The notes under the pieces were generated by a model. The model worked only from the letters and a program-made list of their open reading frames with translations, was not told where the DNA came from and did not search any database. A program made the position numbers and the translations under genes. Positions 1-8,472 of a stretch of DNA of 64,000 nt are shown here, piece by piece. The DNA is taken from contig NZ_CP106759.1 of the NCBI RefSeq assembly GCF_025642255.1, forward strand, positions 461,501 through 525,500. Direction: 5' to 3'. The stretch is from Stenotrophomonas maltophilia. GTDB taxonomy: Bacteria; Pseudomonadota; Gammaproteobacteria; Xanthomonadales; Xanthomonadaceae. The stretch's first letter is position 1; every line of letters begins with the position of its first letter.

Positions 1-301
1 CATGGTCCTCCAGCGCCATGAAGCCTTCCCGGCGCGCCTTGTTGAGCAGTTCGTAGAGCAGGCTGAGGACGTCGATGTAGTCCTGCTGCTTGTAGCGCGG
101 GCCCTTGAACACGCCGACGATGGCCTGCAGCGTCTGCTTGACCGTCTTGGCCGGGGTGCCGACCAGGAACGCACCCAGCGCGGCACCGCCGATGATGACC
201 AGTTCGTAGGGCTGCCAGAGAGCCCCCAGGCGGCCGTGGGCACCGAGGTAGCCCCCGATCACGCTGATGATGACGACCAGGAATCCAACGATGATGAGCA
301 T
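1..301 (-). CDS. motA: MotA flagellar stator subunit (3' end cut by window)
   Basis: The first 100 residues are visible on the minus strand, starting at the ATG at 301 and running off the left edge. The product begins MLIIVGFLVVIISVIGGYLG, a hydrophobic first helix, followed by a second membrane segment containing ELVIIGGAALGAFLVGTP and then the cytoplasmic stretch VKQTLQAIVGVFKGPRY. This is the pattern of the proton-driven stator protein MotA, which with MotB forms the ion channel and stator of the flagellar motor in the inner membrane. The conserved cytoplasmic charges and the last two membrane helices lie outside the window. The motB gene would be expected just to the left. The identification rests on family resemblance of the N-terminus and is confident; only completeness is unknown. 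Confidence 0.9.
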   Translation of the reverse strand, partial: MLIIVGFLVVIISVIGGYLGAHGRLGALWQPYELVIIGGAALGAFLVGTPAKTVKQTLQAIVGVFKGPRYKQQDYIDVLSLLYELLNKARREGFMALEDH

Positions 302-393
302 GGGGCAACGCAGAGAGGGGGGATATCTCCTTGTCGGCCCACCCTGCGGATTTCTGAAGAGGGAATTCTGTGAAACCGGTCGGCGGGGTTGTC

Positions 394-861
394 TCAGCCC
401 GCCACGCCGCTTTCCGCACCGCCACGCTGCAACGGGTTGGGCCAGGCCTCGCCGTTGCCGGCAAACGAAAGTGAGACGGAGTTCAGGCAGTGGCGCTCAT
501 GGGTGGGCGGCGGCCCGTCCGGGAACACGTGGCCGAGGTGGCTGCCACAGCGGGCGCAGGTGATCTCGGTGCGGATCATGCCGTGGCTGGTATCGCGGAT
601 CTCACGCACGTGTGCCGCGTCGTAGGGGGCGAAGAAGCTCGGCCAACCGGTGCCGGAATCGAACTTGGTGCTGGAGCGGAACAGGGGCAGCCCACACAGC
701 CGGCAGCAGTAGACACCCTCACGCTTGTTGTCCAGGAACACGCCACAGAACGGTGCTTCGGTGCCGTGCTGCAGCAGCACGCGGCGTTCTTCGCTGCTGA
801 GGCCGGCGACCAGGGTGTCGGTCTGGGAGGCGGCAGGGGGCGTCAGGTCGAAGGCACTCAT
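394..861 (-). CDS. msrB: Peptide-methionine (R)-S-oxide reductase MsrB, cytosolic
   Basis: A 155-residue protein that reduces methionine-R-sulfoxide in proteins using thioredoxin. The zinc-binding cysteine pairs are visible as C53-x-x-C56 and C102-x-x-C105, and the catalytic cysteine is C125 in [11 protein letters not shown]. The typical motifs [10 protein letters not shown] and [11 protein letters not shown] lie between them. No signal peptide is present, so it should act in the cytosol, unlike the second MsrB at 26124-26702. The start at 861 (MSAFDL) gives a family-typical length; the frame stays open upstream but that part is not MsrB-like. It is a single gene between motA and a divergently oriented small secreted protein. 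Confidence 0.93.
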   Translation of the reverse strand: MSAFDLTPPAASQTDTLVAGLSSEERRVLLQHGTEAPFCGVFLDNKREGVYCCRLCGLPLFRSSTKFDSGTGWPSFFAPYDAAHVREIRDTSHGMIRTEITCARCGSHLGHVFPDGPPPTHERHCLNSVSLSFAGNGEAWPNPLQRGGAESGVAG

Positions 862-1001
862 GCTGGCTCTCCGTGGGGTCGATGGCCTGGGGATGCCTGC
901 AGACGTGGGGGTGTGACCGCCGTCTTGCAAGTGTGAGCTGCGTTCATGGGCGGCACACGGGCGCGGGCGCATGGTGGGGAGGATTCCTGCTGGAGCGTGC
1001 C

Positions 1002-1376
1002 ATGAAGACCCTTTCCATCTGGGTGCTGTCGGCTCTGCTGCCCCTGTCGGCACAGGCCCAGGTGCCCACCACATCGCCGACCACCACCCGCAGCACCACC
1101 ACCGTGGCGCCAGCGCCGGTGCCGCCGCCCCCACAGCCGGCAAGACCGCAGCCGCAGGTCCTGCCGTCACCGCAGCCGACGCAGCCGATCAAGTCCACCG
1201 GCCCGGCGCAGGTGGTGCCGACGCCGGCGCCGAAGCTGCCGGACAAGGTCTATGACCGCAACGGGCGCATCGTTCCCGGCGTCAAGCCGGTCGGCCCGAA
1301 CCGTGTGTTCGACTCCCGTACCGGCCGCTACTACGACAGTGTGCCGGCCGGCAGTGGCCAGCAGGTCAAGCCATAG
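1002..1376 (+). CDS. Secreted Pro/Thr-rich hypothetical protein
   Basis: A 124-residue protein with a clear Sec signal peptide ([20 protein letters not shown], cleavage probably after AQA). The mature N-terminal half is a low-complexity stretch of threonine, proline and alanine (about residues 22-78), followed by a compact tail with [20 protein letters not shown] and [13 protein letters not shown]. The ATG at 1002 is chosen because it places the signal peptide at the N-terminus and has a purine-rich GGAG-type site upstream. It stands alone and divergent from msrB. I do not recognise a family. A periplasmic or cell-envelope linker-type protein is plausible, but no function can be assigned. Confidence 0.7.
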   Translation: MKTLSIWVLSALLPLSAQAQVPTTSPTTTRSTTTVAPAPVPPPPQPARPQPQVLPSPQPTQPIKSTGPAQVVPTPAPKLPDKVYDRNGRIVPGVKPVGPNRVFDSRTGRYYDSVPAGSGQQVKP

Positions 1377-1543
1377 GGCAGTCCGCCACCGCCCGCGGCG
1401 GGTGGTGACCGCGCCGGCTGAACGCCTGAAAACACACTGCTGCCGCTCACGGCTTTTTCGCCTGTGATTAACCGCCGCAGGACCACCGTGGCCCTGCGCC
1501 GGCATCCCGCCGTCGCATGTCCTTCGTCCTTTGGATCGCGATC

Positions 1544-1705
1544 ATGAAGAACCCGCAGAACCGTCATCCCGGCAAGGAAGCGCAGAGCCATAAGCCGCAG
1601 CAGCAGCAACAGCAGCAGATGGACCCGCAGCGGCCGCAGAAGGGCGGCAAGCAGCAGGAAACACGCCAGCAGCAGGGCTCGATGAAGCACCCGCAGCAGC
1701 GCTGA
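1544..1705 (+). CDS. Small Gln/Lys-rich hypothetical protein
   Basis: A 53-residue reading frame beginning MKNPQNRHPGKEAQ and dominated by glutamine, lysine, proline and histidine, including a run of seven glutamines. An alternative start lies at 1517 and would add nine hydrophobic residues (MSFVLWIAI). It has no predicted domain and would be highly basic and disordered. It resembles in composition small stress-induced or nucleic-acid-associated proteins, but no assignment is justified. The preceding 140 bases contain only a possible promoter. Whether it is translated is uncertain. Confidence 0.45.
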   Translation: MKNPQNRHPGKEAQSHKPQQQQQQQMDPQRPQKGGKQQETRQQQGSMKHPQQR

Positions 1706-1750
1706 CGCCCCTGGAACAGGGCCGGAACCCGCAGCGCGGGCTCTGGCCCT

Positions 1751-2230
1751 TCATTCCGGAATCGGCAGGCTGAGCGTCTCCTTGACCTCTTCCATGACGA
1801 TGTAGCTCTTCGATTCGCGCACGTGCGGCAGGGTCAACAGGGTGCTGCCCAGCAGTTTGCGGTAGGAGGCCATCTCGCTGATCCGCGCCTTCAGCAGGTA
1901 GTCGAAGTCGCCGGACACCAGATGGCACTCGAGCACGTTCGGCAGCTTCAGCGCCGCGCGCCGGAACTCCTCGAAGATGTCGCCGGACTTGTAGGCCAGG
2001 CTGATCTCCACGAACACCAGCAGGCTGGCTTTCAGCGCCGTGGGATCCAGGTGAGCGTGATAGCCGGTGATCACGCCCTCGCGCTCCAGCCGGCGCACGC
2101 GCTCGGTGCACGGGGTGGTCGACAGGCCCACGCGCTCGCCCAGCTCGGTAAAGGAAATGCGGCCTTCGGCCTGGAGGATGCGCAGGATCCTGCGGTCGAT
2201 CTTGTCCAGTTCACGGGGGCGGGCGGCCAT
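1751..2230 (-). CDS. lrp: Lrp/AsnC-family transcriptional regulator
   Basis: A 159-residue protein closely resembling E. coli Lrp. The N-terminal helix-turn-helix (about residues 10-60) contains DRRILRILQAEGRISFTEL and GLSTTPCTERVRRLEREG. The C-terminal RAM ligand-binding and oligomerisation domain contains LECHLVSGDFDYLLKAR and YIVMEEVKET. The start at 2230 (MAARPREL) is preferred over an upstream in-frame ATG at 2257 because it matches the usual Lrp length. The gene is divergent from dadA-alr. This is the classic arrangement in which Lrp or a homologue (DadR, BkdR-like) controls D-amino acid dehydrogenase in response to alanine or leucine. Confidence 0.93.
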   Translation of the reverse strand: MAARPRELDKIDRRILRILQAEGRISFTELGERVGLSTTPCTERVRRLEREGVITGYHAHLDPTALKASLLVFVEISLAYKSGDIFEEFRRAALKLPNVLECHLVSGDFDYLLKARISEMASYRKLLGSTLLTLPHVRESKSYIVMEEVKETLSLPIPE

Positions 2231-2289
2231 GGGCGTCAACCTGGGGAAGTGAATCACGGGGAAACATCTTGCCCGCAGCGTGAAAAACA

Positions 2290-2323
2290 GGCAAATTGCC
2301 TATGAATGGAAGAATATACTTCC
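2290..2323. promoter_or_regulatory. Candidate Lrp operators in the lrp-dadA intergenic region
   Basis: The 149-bp gap between the divergent lrp and dadA starts contains a perfect 11-bp palindrome GGCAAATTGCC (2290-2300) and, 7 bp further, an AT-rich imperfect dyad GGAAGAATATACTTCC (2308-2323). Both are more AT-rich than their surroundings. Lrp proteins bind degenerate AT-rich dyads, so these are reasonable operator candidates for control of dadA and autoregulation. This is an inference from position and symmetry only. Confidence 0.4.
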
Positions 2324-2379
2324 CCGATTATGGCCCTGGCGTGCTCAAACGCAGGGAATGATCGGGTTGGAGAATTTCC

Positions 2380-3684
2380 ATGCGAGTCCTAGTTCTCGGC
2401 AGCGGCGTGATCGGCACCACCAGTGCCTGGTACCTGCGACAGGCCGGGTTTGATGTCACGGTCGTCGACCGCCAGCCCGGCCCCGCGCTGGAGACCAGTT
2501 TCGCCAATGCCGGCCAGCTGTCATTCGGCTACACCTCGCCCTGGGCCGCGCCCGGCGTGCCGAAGAAGGCGATCGGCTGGCTGTTCGAGAAGCATGCACC
2601 GCTGGCGATCCGTCCCGGCATGGATCTGGCCCAGTACCGCTGGCTGTGGCAGATGCTGCGCAACTGCACCCACGAGCGCTATGCGATCAACAAGGCGCGC
2701 ATGGTGCGCATGTCCGAGTACAGCCGCGATTGCCTGAACGAGCTGCGCGCGCAGATCGGCATCGAGTTCGAGGGGCGCGACCTGGGGACCACCCAGCTGT
2801 TCCGCACCCAGCAGCAGCTGGATGCCTCGGCACAGGACATCGAGATCCTGGCCCGCTATGGCGTGCCGTACGAAGTGCTGGATCGCGCCGGCATCATCGC
2901 CGCGGAGCCGGCGCTGGCCCATGTTGATGGCCTGGTCGGTGCGCTGCGCCTGCCGCGCGACCAGACCGGCGACTGCCAGCTGTTCACCCGCCGCCTGGCG
3001 CAGATGTGCACCGACGCCGGTGTCGAGTTCCGCTTCGACCAGGACATCAGCGCCATCGAGTCGGATGGAGAGCGCATCACCGGCGTGCGCATCGCCGGCA
3101 AGCTGGAGACTGCCGACCGCTATGTGGTCGCGCTGGGCAGTTACTCGCCGGCGCTGGTCGCGCCGCTGGGCATGCGCCTGCCGGTGTACCCGCTGAAGGG
3201 GTATTCGTTGACCCTGCCGATCACCGATCCGGCCATGGCTCCGACCTCGACCATCCTCGATGAGAGCTACAAGGTTGCTGTAACCCGCTTCGACAACCGC
3301 ATCCGTGTCGGTGGCATGGCCGAAGTGGCCGGTTTCGACCTGTCGCTGTCACCGCGTCGCCGCGAGACCCTGGAGCTGGTGGTTCGTGACCTTTACCCGA
3401 AGGGCGGGGACCTGTCGCGCGCGCAGTTCTGGACCGGCCTGCGCCCGGCCACGCCGGATGGCACGCCGGTGATCGGCGCCACGCCCTTCCGCAACCTGTA
3501 TCTCAACACCGGTCACGGCACCCTGGGCTGGACCATGGCGTGTGGTTCAGGTCGCTACCTGGCCGACCTGATGAGTGCACGCCAGCCACAGATCAGCACT
3601 GAAGGCCTGGACATCTTCCGCTACGGCCAGTTCGGCCATGCCCCGCAACACGAGAGCCGCACATGCGTCCTGCCCGCGCGCTGA
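2380..3684 (+). CDS. dadA: D-amino acid dehydrogenase DadA
   Basis: A 434-residue FAD-dependent oxidoreductase of the DAO family. It deaminates D-alanine and other D-amino acids to the 2-oxo acids at the inner membrane, passing electrons to the quinone pool. The FAD-binding Rossmann motif is at the N-terminus ([17 protein letters not shown], residues 3-19), followed by DADA-type signatures [18 protein letters not shown] and, near the C-terminus, [16 protein letters not shown] and [13 protein letters not shown]. It is followed, with a 22-bp overlap, by alanine racemase, so the two are translationally coupled and form the L-alanine catabolic route (racemase then dehydrogenase). Divergent lrp is the likely regulator. 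Confidence 0.95.
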   Translation: MRVLVLGSGVIGTTSAWYLRQAGFDVTVVDRQPGPALETSFANAGQLSFGYTSPWAAPGVPKKAIGWLFEKHAPLAIRPGMDLAQYRWLWQMLRNCTHERYAINKARMVRMSEYSRDCLNELRAQIGIEFEGRDLGTTQLFRTQQQLDASAQDIEILARYGVPYEVLDRAGIIAAEPALAHVDGLVGALRLPRDQTGDCQLFTRRLAQMCTDAGVEFRFDQDISAIESDGERITGVRIAGKLETADRYVVALGSYSPALVAPLGMRLPVYPLKGYSLTLPITDPAMAPTSTILDESYKVAVTRFDNRIRVGGMAEVAGFDLSLSPRRRETLELVVRDLYPKGGDLSRAQFWTGLRPATPDGTPVIGATPFRNLYLNTGHGTLGWTMACGSGRYLADLMSARQPQISTEGLDIFRYGQFGHAPQHESRTCVLPAR

Positions 3685-4733
3685 TCGATCTGCACGCGCT
3701 GCGCAGCAACTACCGGCTGGCCCGCGAGCTGGGGGGCGGCAAGGCGCTGGCGATCATCAAGGCCGATGCCTATGGCCATGGCGCCGTGCGCTGCGCGCAG
3801 GCCCTGGAAGACGAGGCCGACGGCTTCGGGGTGGCGACCATCGAAGAGGCGCTGGAGCTGCGCAAGGCCGGTATCCGCGCGCCCATCCTGCTGTTGGAAG
3901 GCATTTTCGAAGCCAGCGAGATGGCGCTGGTGGCCGAGCATTCGCTGTGGTTCTCGGTCGGCTCGCCGTGGCAGCTGGAAGCGCTGGCTGCCTTCGACAG
4001 CCCGCATCCGTTGACGGTCTGGCTGAAGCTGGACAGCGGCATGCATCGCCTGGGTCTGGACGTGGAGACCTTCCGCGCCGCACACGCGCGCCTGCAGGCG
4101 ATGCCGCAGGTGGAGCGGATCGTGCTGATGACCCATCTGGCGCGTGCCGATGAACTGGACAGCGAACGTACCCACGAGCAGGCCGCCACCTTCGCGCGTG
4201 CAATCGAGGGCCTGCAGGGTGAGACCAGCGTGTGCAATTCGCCGGCCCTGCTTGGGTGGCCCGACGTGCGCAGCGACTGGGTGCGCCCGGGGCTCATGCT
4301 GTACGGCGCCAACCCGATGCCGGACGACACGGATCTGACCGCGCGGCTGCGCCCGGTGATGACCATGCAGTCCAAGGTGATTGCCGAGCGCTGGATCGAA
4401 GCCGGTGAGCCGGTGGGATATGGCGCGCGCTTCGTGGCCAAGGCGCGTACACGCGTGGGCGTGGTGGCCCTGGGCTATGCCGACGGCTATCCCCAGTTCG
4501 CGCCGAACGGCACCCCGGTACTGATCGACGACCAGCCTGGCGTGCTGATCGGTCGGGTTTCGATGGACATGCTGACGGTGGACCTGACCGCACATGCACA
4601 GGCCGGCGTTGGCAGTGTGGTGGAACTGTGGGGGCAGGCCCCGACGCTTTCGGAACTGGCGCCACGTTGCGGGGTGAGCGCCTACCAGCTGCCCTGCGCG
4701 GTCAAGCGGGTCGCCCGCGTCTACCGCGATTGA
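3663..4733 (+). CDS. alr: Alanine racemase (catabolic DadX-type)
   Basis: A 356-residue PLP enzyme that interconverts L- and D-alanine. PLP would bind K33 in [11 protein letters not shown], and the second catalytic base is Y253 in [27 protein letters not shown] and [13 protein letters not shown] are further family signatures. Its ATG lies inside the last codons of dadA (22-bp overlap), which argues for coupled translation and a catabolic role, although it could also supply D-alanine for peptidoglycan if no second racemase exists elsewhere. The length is normal and no key residue is missing. Confidence 0.95.
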   Translation: MRPARALIDLHALRSNYRLARELGGGKALAIIKADAYGHGAVRCAQALEDEADGFGVATIEEALELRKAGIRAPILLLEGIFEASEMALVAEHSLWFSVGSPWQLEALAAFDSPHPLTVWLKLDSGMHRLGLDVETFRAAHARLQAMPQVERIVLMTHLARADELDSERTHEQAATFARAIEGLQGETSVCNSPALLGWPDVRSDWVRPGLMLYGANPMPDDTDLTARLRPVMTMQSKVIAERWIEAGEPVGYGARFVAKARTRVGVVALGYADGYPQFAPNGTPVLIDDQPGVLIGRVSMDMLTVDLTAHAQAGVGSVVELWGQAPTLSELAPRCGVSAYQLPCAVKRVARVYRD

Positions 4734-4734
4734 T

Positions 4735-4830
4735 GCGCCGCCGGGCATGGCCCGGCGCTACCGGATGTCCAAAGCGCCATGCCCGGCGGGTGTCGGAAAT
4801 GCACAGGTAGCGCCGGGCCATGCCCGGCGG
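4735..4830. repeat. Inverted pair of SMAG-type REP palindromes
   Basis: Two copies of the Stenotrophomonas REP hairpin in opposite orientation: GCGCCGGGCATGGCCCGGCG followed by CTAC (4738-4761) and GTAG followed by CGCCGGGCCATGCCCGGCG (4807-4829), with a third degenerate half between them (AAAGCGCCATGCCCGGCGGG). GTAG tetranucleotides on the outer stems define the family. The pair separates convergent alr and the DUF3016 gene and may act as a bidirectional transcript-end hairpin. Confidence 0.85.
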
Positions 4831-4837
4831 GTGCCGG

Positions 4838-5404
4838 TCAACGCGCGGCGGTGGCCTGGGCGGTCAACTGCCGCTTCACCCAGTCATCGATCAGCCGCTT
4901 CTCGTAGCGCAGCGGATCGCTGTCGCTGCGCAGCCCGAGGGTGTGCAGGTAGCCGGTATCGGTCAGCTTGGCCTCGCCCTCGTCGACGATGCGGCCGCTG
5001 GCGTCCTTCAGCGTGTACTGCAGGGTGATGCGCGGCGGATAGATGTCGCGCATCACGCGTATGTCATTGGCGCGCGGGCCATGCCACGGTTCGTAGTCGC
5101 CCGCGCGCTTGATGTCGACCAGGGTGATGTCCAACGTCTGCCCGGCCTGCAGCGGCTTGGCGGCGCTGGTCTGCAGGTAGCGCGCCAGCTGCTGCACCCA
5201 GTCGCCGCGTTCGGCCTCGAAGCGGTTGTGGCTCTGGCGGATCTCGGTGAATGTCGCCGGATCGTTCCACTGCACGTTGACCGGGCCGTCGGCCTGCAGC
5301 GTGCGCGGCGCATCCGGGCTGGTGACGGTGCGCGGCGCGGCGTTCGCAGCACCCGCGGCAAGGGCCGCGGCCAGCAGCAGGGTGGCGGACAGAGAGCGGT
5401 TCAT
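4838..5404 (-). CDS. DUF3016 exported protein
   Basis: A 188-residue protein with a Sec signal peptide (MNRSLSATLLLAAALAAGAA, cleavage around ANA). The mature part matches my recollection of the DUF3016 family: VQWNDPATFTEIRQSHN, RGDWVQQLARYLQ, LVDIKRAGDYEPWHG, RDIYPPRITLQYTL and LRYEKRLIDDWVK. Its function is unknown; it is probably periplasmic or lipid-facing. The start at 5404 is chosen because it begins the signal peptide; the frame continues upstream without homology-like sequence. It is monocistronic, convergent with alr and divergent from the histidine kinase gene. Confidence 0.8.
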   Translation of the reverse strand: MNRSLSATLLLAAALAAGAANAAPRTVTSPDAPRTLQADGPVNVQWNDPATFTEIRQSHNRFEAERGDWVQQLARYLQTSAAKPLQAGQTLDITLVDIKRAGDYEPWHGPRANDIRVMRDIYPPRITLQYTLKDASGRIVDEGEAKLTDTGYLHTLGLRSDSDPLRYEKRLIDDWVKRQLTAQATAAR

Positions 5405-5571
5405 GGCGGTCTCCTGCGTCCCCGGAATGGGGGCGGATGTTGATCTCGCATCGAGTGTGATCCTGCCGGCGGGGCCCAGCAATGGCCGAATGCGTCAACA
5501 GCGTCGGCGGTTGTCGCCAATTCATGGTCGTCAACCATGACTGACGGCGCTTGACGCTGTGAATACGTCCT

Positions 5572-7638
5572 TTGGAAGATGCTGTGCCTCCATCCGGTAC
5601 GCCCCAGACGCCCTTGTCCACACTGCCGCCCCTCGCGGAGCGCCCGCCCTTGATGGTTCCGGCGCCCGAACCCGACCTGCATCGCGGTGTGCTTGAACGC
5701 ATCAACGCCGGCTTTTGTGTGATCCAGGTCATGTTCGACGCCGATCGCGCAGTGGATTACCGCTTCCTTGAGGTGAATGACGCTTTCGAGCGCCACACCG
5801 GTCTCAAGGACGCCCGCGGCAAGTGCATGAGCGCGCTGGAACCGAACCACGAGAGCGACTGGTACCGCATCTACGGCGAGGTGGCGCGCAGCGGACGGCC
5901 GGCGCAGTTCGAGATGGAAGCGCGGGCGCTGGGGCGCTCGTTCGCGGTGGACGCGGTCCGTGTGGGCCGCCCCGGCGAGGACAAGGTCGGCATCCTGTTC
6001 TTCGACATCACCGCACGCAAGCAGATGGAGCTGGAGCTGGGCGAGAGCGAGGCCCGGTTCAGCGCGTTGGCCGATGGCCTGCCGATGCCGGTCTGGGTGC
6101 TGGATGAGCGCGGACATGCGCGCTTCGTCAACAGCGCCTTCAGTGAGTTCTTTGGTGGCGACGAGACGCGTGTGCCGGAGGATGTCTGGCGCGGCCTGGT
6201 GCATCCGGATGATGCGTCGGTGTTCGAGTACGAACTGCAGGAAGCTTTGAAGGCGCAACGCTCCATGCATGCCCTCGTCCGCGCACGGCGTGCGGACGGA
6301 CAGTGGCGATGGCTGGAAATGAACGCGCGTCCGCGATTCTCGCGGATGGGTCGATTCATCGGCCTGGCCGGCAGCAGTCCGGACGTGACCGAGCGCCGCG
6401 AGATCGAACTGGCCCGTGAAGAGCTGCTGCAGTCCGAGCGCGCCGCACGCAGTGCCGCCGAGAACATGGCGCGCCTGAAGGATGAATTCCTGGCGACCCT
6501 GTCGCACGAACTGCGCACGCCGCTGACCACCATCCTTGGCTGGAGCGAGCTGTTGCTGCAGCGTGTCGACAACACCAGCCCGCTGTACAAGGGGCTGGGC
6601 GTGATCGCCAACAGCGCCGGTGCACAGAAGCGGCTGATCTCGGACATGCTCGACCTCAGCAGCATGCTGCTGGGCAAGGTGCAGCTGGAAGTGGAAGTAC
6701 TGGACCTGCGCGAACTGCTGGGCGAGGCGATCGGTGCGCAGGAGCTGGTGGCCGAGGGCAAGGCACTGGACGTGCAGTTGCGGCTGCCTGAGCAGCCGAG
6801 CCTGGTGCTCGGGGATGCGACGCGGTTGCAGCAGGTGTTCTGGAACCTGTTGTCGAACGCCATCAAGTTCACGCCGGCCGAGGGCCGCATCGAGATGCAG
6901 CTGCGGGCCGACGGCAAGCACTGGGAGGTTACCGTGCGCGATACCGGTGATGGTATTGCTCCGGAGTTCCTCAATCATCTGTTCAGCCGCTTCCGGCAGG
7001 CCGACGGCACCACCACCCGCCGCCATGGTGGGCTCGGCCTGGGCCTGGCGATCGTGCAGCAGCTGGTCGAGCTTCACGGCGGCACGGTCACTGCGGCCAG
7101 CGAAGGCCATGGCCACGGTGCCACGTTCACCGTACGCCTGCCGCAGCATCTGCCCGATGCCGAGCGGCGGCCGCTGCGCGAGGTGATCAGCGGGCCGATT
7201 CTGGAGCCGGTGGTCGTCGAGCCCTATCCGCTGCGGGGCATGCACGTACTGGCCGTGGAAGACCAGCCGGAAGTGCTGGAGTACCTGCGGCGCATGCTGG
7301 AAGAGCAGGGCGCGACGGTGTCAGCTGCCAGTTCGGCCGGCGAAGCGTTGGCGCTGCTGGCCGATGCCGGCCACCTGCAGTACCACGTGATGCTGACCGA
7401 CATCGGCATGCCGGGTATGGATGGTTATGGGTTGGTGCGCACCCTGCGCGAAGACATGGGCGTGGATGCGGCGACCCTGCCGGCGGTGGCCGTGACCGCG
7501 CTGGCGCGTGCGGATGACCGTCGGCGCGCGCTGGCCTCGGGCTTCCAGGAGCATGTGGCCAAGCCGTACTCGGTGGCCCAGCTGGTGGCTGCGGTGCGCA
7601 AGGTGCAGGTGCCGCGCGCCGACAGCGCGCTGCACTGA
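5572..7638 (+). CDS. Hybrid histidine kinase (PAS-PAS-HisKA-HATPase-REC)
   Basis: A 688-residue sensor kinase without membrane segments, so probably cytosolic. Two PAS domains are visible (about residues 38-155 and 160-285; the second ends FIGLAGSSPDVTERREIE), then a dimerisation and phosphoacceptor helix with H312 in LSHELRTPLTTILGW. The ATPase domain carries an N-box NLLSNAIKFTP, a G1 motif RDTGDGIAPEF and a G2 motif GGLGLGLAIVQQLVELHGG. A receiver domain at about 555-680 has its phosphoacceptor D610 in LTDIGMPGMDGYG. The start is a TTG at 5572; an internal GTG at 5584 is an alternative. No partner regulator is adjacent. The input signal is unknown. Confidence 0.9.
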   Translation: MEDAVPPSGTPQTPLSTLPPLAERPPLMVPAPEPDLHRGVLERINAGFCVIQVMFDADRAVDYRFLEVNDAFERHTGLKDARGKCMSALEPNHESDWYRIYGEVARSGRPAQFEMEARALGRSFAVDAVRVGRPGEDKVGILFFDITARKQMELELGESEARFSALADGLPMPVWVLDERGHARFVNSAFSEFFGGDETRVPEDVWRGLVHPDDASVFEYELQEALKAQRSMHALVRARRADGQWRWLEMNARPRFSRMGRFIGLAGSSPDVTERREIELAREELLQSERAARSAAENMARLKDEFLATLSHELRTPLTTILGWSELLLQRVDNTSPLYKGLGVIANSAGAQKRLISDMLDLSSMLLGKVQLEVEVLDLRELLGEAIGAQELVAEGKALDVQLRLPEQPSLVLGDATRLQQVFWNLLSNAIKFTPAEGRIEMQLRADGKHWEVTVRDTGDGIAPEFLNHLFSRFRQADGTTTRRHGGLGLGLAIVQQLVELHGGTVTAASEGHGHGATFTVRLPQHLPDAERRPLREVISGPILEPVVVEPYPLRGMHVLAVEDQPEVLEYLRRMLEEQGATVSAASSAGEALALLADAGHLQYHVMLTDIGMPGMDGYGLVRTLREDMGVDAATLPAVAVTALARADDRRRALASGFQEHVAKPYSVAQLVAAVRKVQVPRADSALH

Positions 7639-7682
7639 GCATTCACGGTGGATCGGCGACGCTGCACGCAGGAGGTTCTCCG

Positions 7683-7976
7683 ATGTCCCGTATTGCTCCA
7701 CGCATCCATACCGACCCGGCCCAGATCGCGCGCCTGGAGGCCCTGCTGCCGCAGCTCGACGGCGAAACGCAGGTCGAACTGACACTGCTTGATGGCCGCC
7801 GCCTGCTGGGCACGGTCGCCGTGCGCCCAACGGTGCAGCAGTACCGCAACGACGCCGGCGATGAAGGCAGCAACGGCCAGCTGCGCCTGGACGACTACGA
7901 CACGCCGGTGCAGCAGCATCACGTCTGGCTCGACGAGATCGCCAGCATCCGCCAGCTGCCACCCAGAACGACGTGA
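7683..7976 (+). CDS. DUF3247 family small protein (Sm-like fold)
   Basis: A 97-residue protein beginning MSRIAPRIHTDPAQIARLEAL, with VELTLLDGRRLLGTVAVRPTVQQY and QLRLDDYDTPVQQHHVWLDEI. This resembles the Xanthomonadaceae-restricted DUF3247 family; from memory a Xanthomonas member was solved by structural genomics as an Sm-like barrel. The pattern of a short strand pair around LLDGRRLLGTV fits an SH3/Sm-like fold. RBS GGAGG-like sequence (CAGGAGGTT) sits just upstream. It follows the hybrid kinase by 44 bp and may be cotranscribed. Its biochemical role is not known. Confidence 0.78.
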   Translation: MSRIAPRIHTDPAQIARLEALLPQLDGETQVELTLLDGRRLLGTVAVRPTVQQYRNDAGDEGSNGQLRLDDYDTPVQQHHVWLDEIASIRQLPPRTT

Positions 7977-7987
7977 TCCGGCAGGGG

Positions 7988-8005
7988 GCCGGGCTCACGC
8001 CCGGC
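7988..8005. terminator. GC-rich hairpin between convergent genes
   Basis: GCCGGGC-TCAC-GCCCGGC forms a 7-bp perfect stem between the DUF3247 gene and the convergent gene at 8050-8313. It lacks a clear T-tract, so it is a possible bidirectional transcript-end structure or decayed REP hairpin rather than a proven intrinsic terminator. Confidence 0.4.
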
Positions 8006-8049
8006 TGCGGTCCGCACGCCCGGGCCTCGGCTCGGGCGCGACTGGCACG

Positions 8050-8313
8050 TCAGTGCTCGAACACCGTCGGGGTTGCCTCGAACCGCCGGGCATAGGCGCG
8101 CTCCTCCGCCACCCGCGCCACCTCGTCGTCGGCCAGGTCCGGTGCGCCGTATACCGCGTATGCCACGCTGCCATCGGCGCCGTGGCCGACCTGGTGCAGC
8201 CGGTAGCGTGAATGTCCACCGCCGGTGTCCTCGGGGTAGTGCACGGGAGGATGGCTGCCTTCCAGGTCCATTTCGCTGTTGTCGACCACGCCACCGACGA
8301 ACAAGGCACGCAT
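8050..8313 (-). CDS. Conserved hypothetical protein (87 aa)
   Basis: An 87-residue, mostly hydrophilic protein (MRALFVGGVVDNSEMDLEG) rich in histidine, glycine and acidic residues, with RYRLHQVGHGADGSVAYAVYG and a C-terminal EERAYARRFEATPTVFEH. It has no signal peptide or membrane segment. The codon usage and an upstream purine-rich AGGAGAAT site look like a real gene. I do not recognise a family. It is convergent with the DUF3247 gene and divergent from rsmC. Confidence 0.62.
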   Translation of the reverse strand: MRALFVGGVVDNSEMDLEGSHPPVHYPEDTGGGHSRYRLHQVGHGADGSVAYAVYGAPDLADDEVARVAEERAYARRFEATPTVFEH

Positions 8314-8472
8314 GCGGATTCTCCTGCTGGAAGTCTCGGGGGACCTCTACCCTGAAGGGTCCGATGTTGCTGGGGCATCAATGCCCCGTTGAAGTTTCGC
8401 AAAGTGGCCTGCCGGGCCGGACCGCGCGAGCCGGTACAATGGACGGCCCTCACGCTTCAAGTAACCGCGCCG

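Noticed and set aside
5401..7245. 614-residue open frame on the minus strand opposite the hybrid kinase
   Set aside because: It is an antisense frame kept open by high GC3 codon use; the product is His/Gln/Arg-rich with no domain, while the plus strand encodes a complete kinase.
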